From the NCBI GenBank assembly GCA_963798805.1, contig CAWCVC010000011.1:558001-622000 (forward strand): DNA of 64,000 bases. Direction: 5' to 3'. Under the pieces are notes generated by a model. The model made no database searches, was not told the origin of the DNA, and worked only from the letters and a program-made list of their open reading frames with translations. Below are positions 44,018 through 52,797 of the stretch, one piece after another. The position numbers were made by a program, and so were the translations under genes. How positions within the stretch are numbered: the stretch's first letter is position 1; each line of letters begins with the position of its first letter. The stretch is from CAVZCK01 sp963798805. Its GTDB lineage: Bacteria; Pseudomonadota; Alphaproteobacteria; Rhizobiales; Rhodomicrobiaceae.

Positions 44018-45324
44018 AGATCGGCTGGGCAACGCCTCTCAATCATGCTTCCGCCATCGGGCAATTCAGCATTGGCGTCACCGATGCGCTTGCGCGCCGC
44101 GGCGTCGAGATCGATCTGCTGCGGACTGAACATGCCTCAGTTCTCGCGGAGCCACAGCTGGCGTCCGAGCTGACAGTCCTTTCACTAGCCGATATGACGG
44201 ATTACCACTGGCTGCGCAGGTATGACCTGCTCGTCTACAATATCGGCGATCAAGGCAAATTCCACCTGTATGCCGCCGATGCCGCGCTGCAGATCCCCGG
44301 CATCTGCATTTTCCATGACCTGCTGATCTTTCATCTCTTTTGCGGGTGGATGACCGCGCGCGGGGAAACGAACCGCATCGCCGCCGCTGTCGACGAATTA
44401 TATGGCTCCGGTACCTATCCGCCGGCAGGGCTCGGTCCGGCTTATCTGACTGAGGCAGCCAAGCATTTTGCCATGCTGGAATGGCTGGCGCCACATGCGG
44501 TGGCAGCGGTCGCGCACGGCCGTCACTATGTGCCGCGGCTTGCGAGCAGTTGCGCCGGACCAGTCCGCCACATTCCCCTCCCTTACGATCTGCCCGAGCC
44601 GATTGCCCCTTTACGTACGAGACAGGCGAGCGAGACTCTGCACTTGGCAACGATCGGTTGCATCAACGAAAACAAGCTGAGTACAGAGATTATTTCGGCA
44701 CTGGGCGAGTTGCCGCGGCTACGGGAGCGTTGCAGTTATACGCTTGCCGGACCGATATCGGACGATATGCGTCGTCATCTTGGCGACCTCGCCAATAGTC
44801 TTGGCGTTTCCCTCCGGATGACGGGCCCGCTCTCCAGTTCCGAACTTGCCCGCGCGATCGAAAGTGCGGATGCCTTACTGTGCTTGAGACGGCCGATCCT
44901 CGAGGGAGCCTCTGCCTCGGCGATCGAGGCCATGCTTTCCGGTCGGCCAACCATTGTTCTCGATCATGGATTTTATCGCGATCTGCCCGACGAGGGCACA
45001 TTGAAGATCGATCCGGATTTCAACATGCGCGATCTCCAGAGGGCGCTGTTGTGGATTTTCGATCATCCGGCGGAATGCCGGGAACTCGGAAAACGGGCCG
45101 CGACGTGGGCGCAGCCGGTCTTTTCGTATGACAGCTATGCGGAAGCTTTTCTCGAGCTTGCCGATACCGCTCAGGAAGCGCGGCCGCTGTTTCGTTTGGG
45201 AGCGCAACTTGGACAGGAGTTGTTGGCCCTGGGGGCTGGGCCTGACGATCCGGCCACAATACGGATCGCTGAAACGGCGACAAACTTGTTCTGCCCGGGA
45301 GGACATTTGTGCCGACAGATATGA
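44014..45324 (+). CDS. Glycosyltransferase, GT-B fold
   Basis: 436 aa. Start MKIGWATPLNHASAIGQFSIG; donor region includes LATIGCINENKLSTEIISALG and CLRRPILEGASASAIEAMLSGRPTI (the EGxSxxxxE variant of the GT4 site). It has a longer middle part than its neighbours and an extra C-terminal tail of about 60 residues. The ATG overlaps the previous stop. Acceptor and donor are unknown; a perosamine-type transferase is a reasonable guess from context. Confidence 0.82.
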   Translation: MKIGWATPLNHASAIGQFSIGVTDALARRGVEIDLLRTEHASVLAEPQLASELTVLSLADMTDYHWLRRYDLLVYNIGDQGKFHLYAADAALQIPGICIFHDLLIFHLFCGWMTARGETNRIAAAVDELYGSGTYPPAGLGPAYLTEAAKHFAMLEWLAPHAVAAVAHGRHYVPRLASSCAGPVRHIPLPYDLPEPIAPLRTRQASETLHLATIGCINENKLSTEIISALGELPRLRERCSYTLAGPISDDMRRHLGDLANSLGVSLRMTGPLSSSELARAIESADALLCLRRPILEGASASAIEAMLSGRPTIVLDHGFYRDLPDEGTLKIDPDFNMRDLQRALLWIFDHPAECRELGKRAATWAQPVFSYDSYAEAFLELADTAQEARPLFRLGAQLGQELLALGAGPDDPATIRIAETATNLFCPGGHLCRQI

Positions 45325-45611
45325 CCGGCGATCCGGCGACCGCTGACTTCCGCATGCTGATTGTCATCCGCGCGGCGATGAAGCCCACATCCGTTGCTGT
45401 TGCTGAACCCTTTATGCTCGTGCCTGAGAAGAAACGTCGAGGCTTAAGACGAGTCCTGCGTGAATTCGCACGGCCATTCGAGCGGCTGGGCAAAGCTTTT
45501 AGGAGGGGCACTTCGGCCATCTTGCGGCGTGTACGGAGCATCCGGCCTGAACAACGGTCATTGAGCCGCACCACCGCTCGTCAAGTGTCTTCACAATCTC
45601 CAGATCCATGA
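45309..45611 (+). CDS. Small basic protein, hypothetical
   Basis: 100 aa from a GTG at 45309 that overlaps the end of the glycosyltransferase gene. The case for it is the excellent GGGAGG site 6 bp upstream and the coupling to the operon. The product is very Arg-rich (KKRRGLRRVLREFARPFERL) and I recognise no family. It may be the remnant of a longer gene or not expressed at all. Confidence 0.35.
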   Translation: MPTDMTGDPATADFRMLIVIRAAMKPTSVAVAEPFMLVPEKKRRGLRRVLREFARPFERLGKAFRRGTSAILRRVRSIRPEQRSLSRTTARQVSSQSPDP

Positions 45612-45710
45612 TGCCGGATACACGAGGCGTTTCATGTGCCATGGAAGTCACTATCGGCTGGCCAGATTTGAGCCAATGCCATCGGCGCCGCCAGCGGAAC
45701 CCGCCAATAT

Positions 45711-46409
45711 ATGTTCGGTTGTCTCAATCTGCTTGATGCAACGAAGAATATGATAACACCATTCGCCTCTCAGCTGCCGTTTGTGATTGTGGGCGCCGGC
45801 GGACATGCCAGCGTTGTTGCAGCCAGCCTGCGCGCGATGAGTGCCTCAATTCGCGGCATGACGGATCGGGATCCGTCGCGAACCGGCTCGACGGCAATTG
45901 GAGTGCCGATCCTCGGCGATGACGGCGTATTGGAGAGGCTCGGTCCCGATGCCGTTCATCTGGCAAATGGCATTGGCGTTCAGCCGCGATCAGGCGGATC
46001 TGATCCGCCTGATCCGGGAACAGCGCACCGGCGTCTTATCTTCATCAGGCTGACCGCGACGGCATTTTATTTCCCGCCGATTGTCCATCCTTCGGCGGTC
46101 ATTGCCGATGCTGCCGAGATCACGAATGGTGCACAGATTATGGCTGGAGCGGTCATTCAGCCGCGCACGGTCGTCGGAGAGAATGCTGTCGTCAATAGCT
46201 CTGCCAGCATCGATCATGATTGTCGCATCGACGCTCACGCATTCATCGCACCGGGTGTCGTGCTGTGCGGTGACGTAAGCGTCGGCGCGGGCGCATTCAT
46301 TGGGGCCGGCGCTGTCATCCTGCCCGGCGTTTCGATCGGCGAGAATGCACTTGTCGGCGCCGGTGCGATTGTCAGAGGGGATGTCGGTGATCGCCAGTTT
46401 GGCATTTGA
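45711..46409 (+). CDS. NeuD/PerB-like sugar acyltransferase
   Basis: 232 aa in two parts: an N-terminal Rossmann-like half (FVIVGAGGHASVVAASLRA, about 24-95) and a C-terminal left-handed beta-helix of hexapeptide repeats (PSAVIADAAEI to GAGAIVRGDV). The catalytic His is in SSASIDHDCRID. The build matches GDP-perosamine N-acetyltransferase of the PerB/PglD type, which fits Gmd and Per in the same locus. The segment RSGGSDPPDPGTAHRR between the halves looks looser than in relatives. The start could also be the ATG at 45750. Confidence 0.82.
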   Translation: MFGCLNLLDATKNMITPFASQLPFVIVGAGGHASVVAASLRAMSASIRGMTDRDPSRTGSTAIGVPILGDDGVLERLGPDAVHLANGIGVQPRSGGSDPPDPGTAHRRLIFIRLTATAFYFPPIVHPSAVIADAAEITNGAQIMAGAVIQPRTVVGENAVVNSSASIDHDCRIDAHAFIAPGVVLCGDVSVGAGAFIGAGAVILPGVSIGENALVGAGAIVRGDVGDRQFGI

Positions 46410-46572
46410 GGCCACCGTGGAGGGACATCCAACGCCCGATTGAGCAGGACTGAGATGCCGGACTGGCGATATCTCGGTTAGGCGGTTCGGAGCGGGAATA
46501 TTCGGCCGAGTCGGTTGCGAAGGCATCTTAAAACATCAAGCGCATCCGAGCCTTAGCGTCCTTGAGGTCCCA

Positions 46573-47328
46573 ATGAAACGCATCTTGTTCATGCACGTAC
46601 CGAAGACGGCCGGAACATCTATTCTTGTGTATTTGCGAAAGGTCTATGCCGAAAGACTTCGGCTTGAGCTACGTACTCAAGACAATACGCTTCAAACCAT
46701 TCGCCAAGAGGACGTCGCGGCGGCAGACTGTATTTGGCTGCACGCGCCGTTCCGAGAATTTCACCAGGACGCCGGCGACTGTTTCAAATTCACGTTTTTC
46801 AGGCATCCAATGGAGAGAATACAATCGCTCTATGCGTATTTGAGAAACCCAGCAGTCATCGCCAACCAAAACTTCACCTATACGCCCAATCGCGTCGTTC
46901 AAAGCCTGAAGGCAGTAGAACGCATGTCGTTCGAAGACTTTGTCCTTTCCGACGATCCGGTACACTCAGCGAAGATCACCAATGTTTATGCAAAGTGGCT
47001 GTCAGAACGTGACGAGGCGACGTTTTCTACCCGAAAGGAGTATCTGCGCCACTGCATTGAGCGCATGGCGACGTGTTTCGATTTGATCGGCCTCACCTCG
47101 CACATAGCCGAAGATATGGAGCTCATCAGGCAAATGTGTTTCTCGCGACATCCATTGCTGTTCGGCGAGACACGTGTCAACGAATCCCAGAAAACACCGG
47201 CACATCTCTCCGTCACCGATAAAGCAAGCGAAAGACTACGGGCTGAGCTGGATTTGGACTTTCTGATCTTCGAAGAAGCATATCGAATGCGATCGAGCAG
47301 ACAGCTTGCGATCTCAGCCCGTTATTGA
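46573..47328 (+). CDS. Sulfotransferase-family protein
   Basis: 251 aa with the PAPS-binding sites of cytosolic/Golgi-type sulfotransferases: the 5'-phosphosulfate loop HVPKTAGTSI near the N-terminus and the 3'-phosphate region FTFFRHPMERIQSLYAYLR at about residues 75-93. It lacks signal peptide and membrane helix. Placed at the end of a polysaccharide locus it probably sulfates a sugar of the surface glycan. Its base composition is visibly lower in GC than the neighbours, a sign of transfer. Confidence 0.85.
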   Translation: MKRILFMHVPKTAGTSILVYLRKVYAERLRLELRTQDNTLQTIRQEDVAAADCIWLHAPFREFHQDAGDCFKFTFFRHPMERIQSLYAYLRNPAVIANQNFTYTPNRVVQSLKAVERMSFEDFVLSDDPVHSAKITNVYAKWLSERDEATFSTRKEYLRHCIERMATCFDLIGLTSHIAEDMELIRQMCFSRHPLLFGETRVNESQKTPAHLSVTDKASERLRAELDLDFLIFEEAYRMRSSRQLAISARY

Positions 47329-47428
47329 TCTATACTAGACATGTTGGCGTTCCCGGTCACGATGCGGCTGCCGCCCTCTCACGGCGTTGGGCTGAACTCG
47401 TAAGCAAGCTCGCCGGCGCGCCTCGAGC

Positions 47429-47893
47429 TTAAGCGTAGTCGAGTGTCAGCGCTGTCGTTTCCTTGATTTCCTGCATCACGAAGCTCGCCGATACATCGAC
47501 CAGGCGGACCTTGCGAATAAGCCGCTGATACAGCGCATCGTAGGCAGCCACATCGGGAATGCGCGCCTTAATGAGATAATCGATATCGCCCGCAATCCGG
47601 TAGACGCCTTGAATTTCGCGAATTGCGCTCACCTCGCGGGCGAAGGTCTCGAGCCATGTCGGGTCATGCTCATTGGTCCGGATGGCGATAAAAACGCTGA
47701 GACCCAGATTGACCCGGTTGGGGTCGACGATGGCGACCCGCGCCTTGATGATGCCAGCCTCTTCGAGGCGCCTTATGCGGTTCCAGCAGGCGTTGCGGGA
47801 CAGCCCAACAAGCTCCCCGAGTTTCTCGATGCTTCGTCCGGCGTCCTCCTGAAGCTCTGTCAACAGGCGCCGGTCGATCTGGTCCAGATGCAT
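47429..47893 (-). CDS. Lrp/AsnC-family regulator
   Basis: 154 aa with an N-terminal helix-turn-helix (LDQIDRRLLTELQEDAGRS, then LVGLSRNACWNRIRRLEEAGII) and a C-terminal RAM ligand-binding domain (VYRIAGDIDYLIKARIPDVAAYDALY). Such regulators answer to amino acids. It lies near the gamma-glutamyltransferase gene but on the same strand after the intervening DUF6356 gene, so control of that gene is possible but not shown. A perfect palindrome lies 18-30 bp upstream of its start. Confidence 0.92.
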   Translation of the reverse strand: MHLDQIDRRLLTELQEDAGRSIEKLGELVGLSRNACWNRIRRLEEAGIIKARVAIVDPNRVNLGLSVFIAIRTNEHDPTWLETFAREVSAIREIQGVYRIAGDIDYLIKARIPDVAAYDALYQRLIRKVRLVDVSASFVMQEIKETTALTLDYA

Positions 47894-47910
47894 CTCAGCT
47901 TACTCCCTGC

Positions 47911-47923
47911 GGGATAATATCCC
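47911..47923. promoter_or_regulatory. Perfect palindrome upstream of the Lrp-type gene
   Basis: GGGATAATATCCC (arms GGGATA and TATCCC around one A), between the divergent lrp-like and DUF6356 genes. It may be the autoregulatory operator. Confidence 0.35.
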
Positions 47924-48015
47924 AAACCATGCGGTCAATACCATGTGTTTCGGGAAAATTTGCGATTGCGTTTGTGCTATTTTTGAAAGTAACGAAGCAA
48001 ATTTGGGAAAAGCTG

Positions 48016-48258
48016 ATGATCGATCGCCTATTTCTTGAGCATCCACGTTCGGTGAATGAAAGCTATATCGGGCATATGGGTTTTGCTCTGTGGTTTGCAC
48101 TACAGCTCGGGGGCGCCGCATTTGCCGCGCTCGTCCATGCGGTCCTGCCATTCTGCTTCGAGACGACCGCAAGCCGCACAATCAGGGAGTTACATGCAGC
48201 GATCGAAAATCGCGGCAAATCGGACGTGCGCCTAGGCAACATCAAGCACGCGGCGTGA
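48016..48258 (+). CDS. DUF6356-family small membrane-associated protein
   Basis: 80 aa starting MIDRLFLEHPRSVNESYIGH, with one hydrophobic segment (ALWFALQLGGAAFAALVHAVLPFCF) and then TASRTIRELHAAI. This pattern (F-x-HPxSVxESY start, LVHAxLPFxFE helix end) is that of the DUF6356 family; the function is unknown. GGGAAAAG gives a ribosome site. It is divergent from the Lrp gene. Confidence 0.75.
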   Translation: MIDRLFLEHPRSVNESYIGHMGFALWFALQLGGAAFAALVHAVLPFCFETTASRTIRELHAAIENRGKSDVRLGNIKHAA

Positions 48259-48295
48259 GCAGAAAGACGAGCGGAATGGTGCGAGCGGCCCAGCT

Positions 48296-49894
48296 TCAAT
48301 AGCCGATCGCGCAGCCATCCTTTCGCGGGTCGGAGCCGGCGATATACGTTTCGCCTGATTTCGCGATCAACTGGGCGCCGCCAAAGCCGAAATTCACCGG
48401 GTCCGGCTCATCGGCGATGAGGTTGTGGCCCCTCGCCCGCAAGGCCGACAGCGTCTCCGCGCCAACCGTCGCTTCGATCGCCACATCGAGACCCGACAAC
48501 ACCTGCCAGCGCGGCGCATCGACCGCCGTCTGAGGATCCTGGTCCCAGAGCTGCGTCCTCAGGACCATCTGAAGATGCCCCTGCGGCTGCATCGGCCCCC
48601 CCATCACGCCGAGACTCATCAGCGGCTTGTTGCCCTCGGCCATTAGGAATCCGGGTATGATGGTATGAAACGGCCGCTTGCCGCCGGCAACCTGGTTCGG
48701 ATGGCCCGGCCTGAGCGAAAAGCCTGCGCCGCGATTCTGAAGGCTGATGCCGGTTCCGGGAACCACCACCCCCGAGCCGAAGCCCATATAGTTGGACTGG
48801 ATGTATGACACCATCATGCCGTTCTCGTCCGCGGCTGCGAGATAGACGGTGCCGCCACGCCGCGGCTTGCCCGCGCCGAAGTCCTGCGCCCGGTCTTCCT
48901 TGATCAGCTTCGCGCGTTCGGAAAGATAGCCGTCCGACAGCAAATCCGAGGCACTGACATCGCGCATCGCGCTCGGGTCGGCGACATAGGCGTTTGCATC
49001 CGCGATGGCGAGTTTCGTCGCCTCGATCTGCAGGTGAAGCGCACCCGCATCATCGGGGCCGAAACGATCGAGGCCGCAATGCGCCAAAATCCCGAGGGCA
49101 ATCAGCGCGACAATGCCCTGCCCATTCGGCGGGATCTCGTGAAGCGCCGTCTTCCCGAATGTCTGGCTGATGGTTCCGCACCAATCCGCCCGATGCGCAT
49201 CCAGGTCGGCCTCGGTCATCGCGCCGCCATGCTTCGTGGCGTAAGTGGCGATCTTTTCTGCAAGAGCACCACGGTAGAAGGCTTCCCCGTTGCTCTCGGC
49301 TATCTGCTGCAGCGTGTCGGCGGCGGGGCGGTTGACAAAGATCTCGCCCGCGCGGGGTGCGCGCCCGTTCGGCATAAAGGCTTCGGCATAGCCCGGATAG
49401 TCTTTGAGCAGCTTCGCGCCGACATCCCAAAGGCCGGCGATGATCGGGGAGACCGGGAATCCTTCCCGCGCATAGTCGATGGCGGGATCGAAGAGCGCCC
49501 CGAATGGCAGCTTGCCGAAGCGTGCGGACAATTCCCGCCAGGCTGAGACCGCCCCCGGCACGGTGACTGAATCCCAGCCGCGTTTCGGCATCATTTCCTG
49601 CCCGGCGAATCGCTCCGGCGACCAGGCCGCCGGGGCGCGGCCCGAGGCGTTGAGGCCATGCAGCTTCTTGCCGTCCCAGATGATGGCGAAAGCGTCGGAG
49701 CCGATACCGTTTCCGGTGGGCTCGACGATCGTAAGCGTGATCGCCGCCGCCAGCGCCGCGTCCACCGCATTGCCGCCTCTGAGCAGCATGCGGGCCCCGG
49801 CCTGCACGGCAAGCGGTTGCGAGGTCGCAACGATGTTGCGGGCCAGAACCGGCGAGCGCCTCGATGGATAGATGCTCTTATAGTTCAGCGTCAT
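48296..49894 (-). CDS. ggt: Gamma-glutamyltransferase-family hydrolase
   Basis: 532 aa, Ntn-hydrolase of the GGT type. The autoprocessing Thr is in PRRGGTVYLAAADENG (the family's GTTH-like position reads GTVY), followed by MVSYIQSNYMGFGSGVVVPGTG. The large-subunit landmark GGNAVDAALAAAITLTIVEP is present. No signal peptide is seen, so it should act in the cytoplasm, as in YwrD-type members. The Val in place of the second Thr and the lack of signal make an acylase or amide hydrolase role as likely as glutathione breakdown. Confidence 0.88.
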   Translation of the reverse strand: MTLNYKSIYPSRRSPVLARNIVATSQPLAVQAGARMLLRGGNAVDAALAAAITLTIVEPTGNGIGSDAFAIIWDGKKLHGLNASGRAPAAWSPERFAGQEMMPKRGWDSVTVPGAVSAWRELSARFGKLPFGALFDPAIDYAREGFPVSPIIAGLWDVGAKLLKDYPGYAEAFMPNGRAPRAGEIFVNRPAADTLQQIAESNGEAFYRGALAEKIATYATKHGGAMTEADLDAHRADWCGTISQTFGKTALHEIPPNGQGIVALIALGILAHCGLDRFGPDDAGALHLQIEATKLAIADANAYVADPSAMRDVSASDLLSDGYLSERAKLIKEDRAQDFGAGKPRRGGTVYLAAADENGMMVSYIQSNYMGFGSGVVVPGTGISLQNRGAGFSLRPGHPNQVAGGKRPFHTIIPGFLMAEGNKPLMSLGVMGGPMQPQGHLQMVLRTQLWDQDPQTAVDAPRWQVLSGLDVAIEATVGAETLSALRARGHNLIADEPDPVNFGFGGAQLIAKSGETYIAGSDPRKDGCAIGY

Positions 49895-49936
49895 GCTCTC
49901 TCCATCTGACTACGACCACCCAATATCGAGCGCTTG

Positions 49937-50839
49937 TCAATTCCATGGCAACGCCGCAGCGTCTTCGGCGAAAGCCCAGGAGCCGACGCCGAGCACGCCG
50001 GGAAATGCTGCGCACAAAGCGTTCCCCTGCCGGACCGCGCGGACGCCCGCCGCATCGATGAACTTGGCGATAGGTTCCAGGCTTTTCACTTGTAGACCGT
50101 AAGCCGCAATCCAGGGCAAGCCGGGCGGCTTGCCGAAGATCGGAGCGGCCTCGTCCGGTGCGCAGAGTTGAACATGTCCGCGCGCGAGCGAAAAGCGGAC
50201 GCCCGGCTTCGAAGGCGACGGCGCAACGCCGAGCAGTCTTTCGAAACGTCCAGCCGCTTCGGTGAGGTTACTGATAACAATCAGCACCCCGAGCAGACCG
50301 GTCACACCATTGGGCTGATCGAGCCAGCGAGGCTGCCAGACCTCAACCTCGGTGTGGTGAGTCAAAAGCTGAATGCGTCCCTCAGCCATGACCCCAGGCT
50401 TCGGCCGCAGAACGGTGAACCGGGCTTCGCTTATTCCGTGCGCGGTTTCCACCGGCCGGCGCATATGAACGACCGGGCGCATTTCAATCCTGGACTTAAC
50501 GAGCCGGGTGTAGGTCGCCTCCGGATCCGCGACGCTGAAAGCCGCGAGATGAACGCCGGTCCACCTCGCTATGGCGGCCTCGAGTTCAGCGGCGAGCGGT
50601 GTTTCGGCGGTCTTGGCGAGAAACTCTAGATAGCCGGCGTCGAGCATTGCGCAGATATTGCCGGTGCCGGTCGGCTCTATTGCTCCGCCGGGGCCGGTCG
50701 GCGCAGCTTGAGCGGAAAACGGCGTCGGCTGAAATCCGCAAAGCGTTAGCGCCTCTTTCGCGGCCGAAATATCTCTGACGAAATGCCCGATGTGATCGAG
50801 GAAGATCTGATCTCCTTCGGGTAGTTGGGAGTCAGCCAT
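49937..50839 (-). CDS. VOC/glyoxalase-superfamily protein
   Basis: 300 aa with two VOC-type modules. The first starts FLDHIGHFVRDISAAKEAL, whose His is in a metal-ligand position; the second is less clear (GVLIVISNLTEAAGRFERLLG). Such proteins cover lyases, dioxygenases and isomerases, so no reaction can be assigned. It is in a row of minus-strand genes with the thioesterase and acyl-CoA ligase genes, 25 bp from the former. Confidence 0.75.
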   Translation of the reverse strand: MADSQLPEGDQIFLDHIGHFVRDISAAKEALTLCGFQPTPFSAQAAPTGPGGAIEPTGTGNICAMLDAGYLEFLAKTAETPLAAELEAAIARWTGVHLAAFSVADPEATYTRLVKSRIEMRPVVHMRRPVETAHGISEARFTVLRPKPGVMAEGRIQLLTHHTEVEVWQPRWLDQPNGVTGLLGVLIVISNLTEAAGRFERLLGVAPSPSKPGVRFSLARGHVQLCAPDEAAPIFGKPPGLPWIAAYGLQVKSLEPIAKFIDAAGVRAVRQGNALCAAFPGVLGVGSWAFAEDAAALPWN

Positions 50840-50864
50840 GTTACGCCCGCAATCCGCGCGTTAC

Positions 50865-51284
50865 TCACTTTGTATCGGTGAAATAGGTCCCGCGGCCGCT
50901 CGCCAGAAGCCGGCCTTGATCGTCTTCGACGAAGGCTTCGGAGGTCGTGAACGTCGATCCGAGACGCACAATCCTGCCTTTCACGCGCAGGCTCGTCTTC
51001 ACTGCAGCACGGTGATAGTCGACTCTGATATCGACGGTCGGGTACGGCCTTCCCAATTTGGTGGCGATCGCCCAGTCGGCGGCGAGATCAACTAGCGTGG
51101 CCAGGATGCCGCCGTGAATATAGCCGCCGTCAGGATTGACGACGAACTCGTCCCGCCAGGGAACCTCAATGGTGATCTCGCCATCGCCGACTTCCGTCAC
51201 GCTCAGCCCAAGCCATTGATGATAGGGGCCGCGCTTGATGCGGGCGTCGAGCGTCTCCCGGTCGGTCTTGGGTTCGTCGGTCAT
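50865..51284 (-). CDS. PaaI-type hotdog thioesterase
   Basis: 139 aa single hotdog domain: YHQWLGLSVTEVGDGEITIEVPW, the active-site turn NPDGGYIHGGILATLVDLAADWA with the HGG motif, and RVDYHRAAVKTSLRVKGRIV. It hydrolyses acyl- or aryl-CoA thioesters. It follows the acyl-CoA ligase by 19 bp, so the pair may activate and release an acid in the same pathway. Confidence 0.92.
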   Translation of the reverse strand: MTDEPKTDRETLDARIKRGPYHQWLGLSVTEVGDGEITIEVPWRDEFVVNPDGGYIHGGILATLVDLAADWAIATKLGRPYPTVDIRVDYHRAAVKTSLRVKGRIVRLGSTFTTSEAFVEDDQGRLLASGRGTYFTDTK

Positions 51285-51303
51285 CGGGCGCCTCGCTCGT
51301 CTG

Positions 51304-52797
51304 TCAATGATCGTCCAACACCGGCTTTTCCACTATCAGCTTTAGCACTGGCTTGTCGATTTTGTTCGTCCCGGTCAGAGGTACTCTCGGCAGGAAGAGG
51401 ATCCGGCGCGGATGGGCATAGGCCGGGGCGCGGGCGAGCGTGAATTGTCTCAGCTCGTCTTCACTGGCAACCTGCCCATCCTCCAACACGACAAAGGCGA
51501 CCGGCACCTGGCCCTTGACCTCATGGGGCATGGCGATCACGGCGGCCTGCCGCACAGCCGGATGTTGCTCGAGCGTCGCTTCAACCTCTTGCGGGAAGAC
51601 GTTCTCACCGCCGACGACCATCATGTCATCCTTACGGGCGACGAAATAAAACCATCCGTCGTCGTCATAGCGGAGAATATCGCCGGTCTTGTACCAGCCA
51701 TCGACGAAACTCTTTGCCGTCGCCTCGGGCCGATTGAAGTAGCCCTTCGCAACGCCTGGATTGCGGACGACCAGTTCGCCCTCGCTCGCACTGCCGCCGA
51801 TGAGCTTCCATTCGCAACCGGGAATGGGATAGCCAATGCTGTTCAGCGGGCGCGGTTTTCCTTCGGGATGATACCAGCCGAACATGATCGGGCCGGCTTC
51901 GGTAACGCCGTAATTTAGATGGATCTCGGCGCCAGGAAACCGCCTGGCAAGATCGGCGAGCAGCCGCTCGGAAGCGGGCGAAGATCCCATCGAAATCAGC
52001 CTCACGCCGCCAAGGGCGTCCGATGCTGGCAGGTTCGCATCGTCGAGCAGCATCCGCATCATCGTTGGGACGCCGGTCAGCATGGTGACACCCCAATCAG
52101 CGATCGCTCTCGCGTAGCTGCTGGCTTCGAAGCGCGGCACGAGAACAGATGAGCCGCCGGAGAGCAGGGCAGTCTTGGTCGCGACGAGCGCATTTTTATG
52201 ATAGAGAGGGGCGGCAAGAATGCCCCGGTCCTCGGCCCTCAGCCGTCGATATTTCACCAGCACTTCCGCCGCCCAGAATTGCCCTGCGTGGGTGAGGAGC
52301 ACGCCTTTCGGCAGCCCGGTCGAGCCGGACGTATAGGGCTGCATCGAGACGGTATCGGTCGTGACCGGCACGGCTTCGAAGTCGCCGAAATCGAGCATTT
52401 CGCGATAGCTGTCCTCGAAGAAGACGGCGCGCGTGCCGTCCGGAACAAGATGGCTGAAGGCTCGCTCGGCTAGCATCAGCCTGACCTTATCGGTGACAAG
52501 AATGCCGCCGAGCGTTTCGGCGGAAAGCTTCACATTCAGCGGGACCGGCACCATGCCTGCGAGCACTGCGCCGAACAGAACCGCGATATATTCCGCGCGA
52601 TTAAGTGCGAGGATACCGATCCGGTCGCCTGCTTCGAGCCCCATGCCGGTCAGCCCGCGCGCGACGGCACGAATCTCTGCCCGGAACTCCTCATAAGTGA
52701 GTGTGCGCGCCTCACCACTGCGGAGGTCGATCAGCGCCGTCCGGTCACCGGATACGGCATCTGAGATCTGGCCGAGATTGCGGGCCGGCGCGGTCAT
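51304..52797 (-). CDS. Acyl-CoA synthetase (ANL superfamily)
   Basis: 497 aa class I adenylate-forming enzyme. The P-loop is YTSGSTGLPKGVLLTH; the later motifs are YGVTEAGPIMFGWYHPEG and WYKTGDILRYDDDGWFYFVARKDDM, and the C-terminal catalytic Lys is in TGTNKIDKPVLK. It should activate a fatty or aromatic carboxylate as CoA ester. It overlaps the dehydrogenase gene upstream by 4 bp and is followed by the thioesterase, so the three are one operon. The exact acid is unknown. Confidence 0.9.
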   Translation of the reverse strand: MTAPARNLGQISDAVSGDRTALIDLRSGEARTLTYEEFRAEIRAVARGLTGMGLEAGDRIGILALNRAEYIAVLFGAVLAGMVPVPLNVKLSAETLGGILVTDKVRLMLAERAFSHLVPDGTRAVFFEDSYREMLDFGDFEAVPVTTDTVSMQPYTSGSTGLPKGVLLTHAGQFWAAEVLVKYRRLRAEDRGILAAPLYHKNALVATKTALLSGGSSVLVPRFEASSYARAIADWGVTMLTGVPTMMRMLLDDANLPASDALGGVRLISMGSSPASERLLADLARRFPGAEIHLNYGVTEAGPIMFGWYHPEGKPRPLNSIGYPIPGCEWKLIGGSASEGELVVRNPGVAKGYFNRPEATAKSFVDGWYKTGDILRYDDDGWFYFVARKDDMMVVGGENVFPQEVEATLEQHPAVRQAAVIAMPHEVKGQVPVAFVVLEDGQVASEDELRQFTLARAPAYAHPRRILFLPRVPLTGTNKIDKPVLKLIVEKPVLDDH

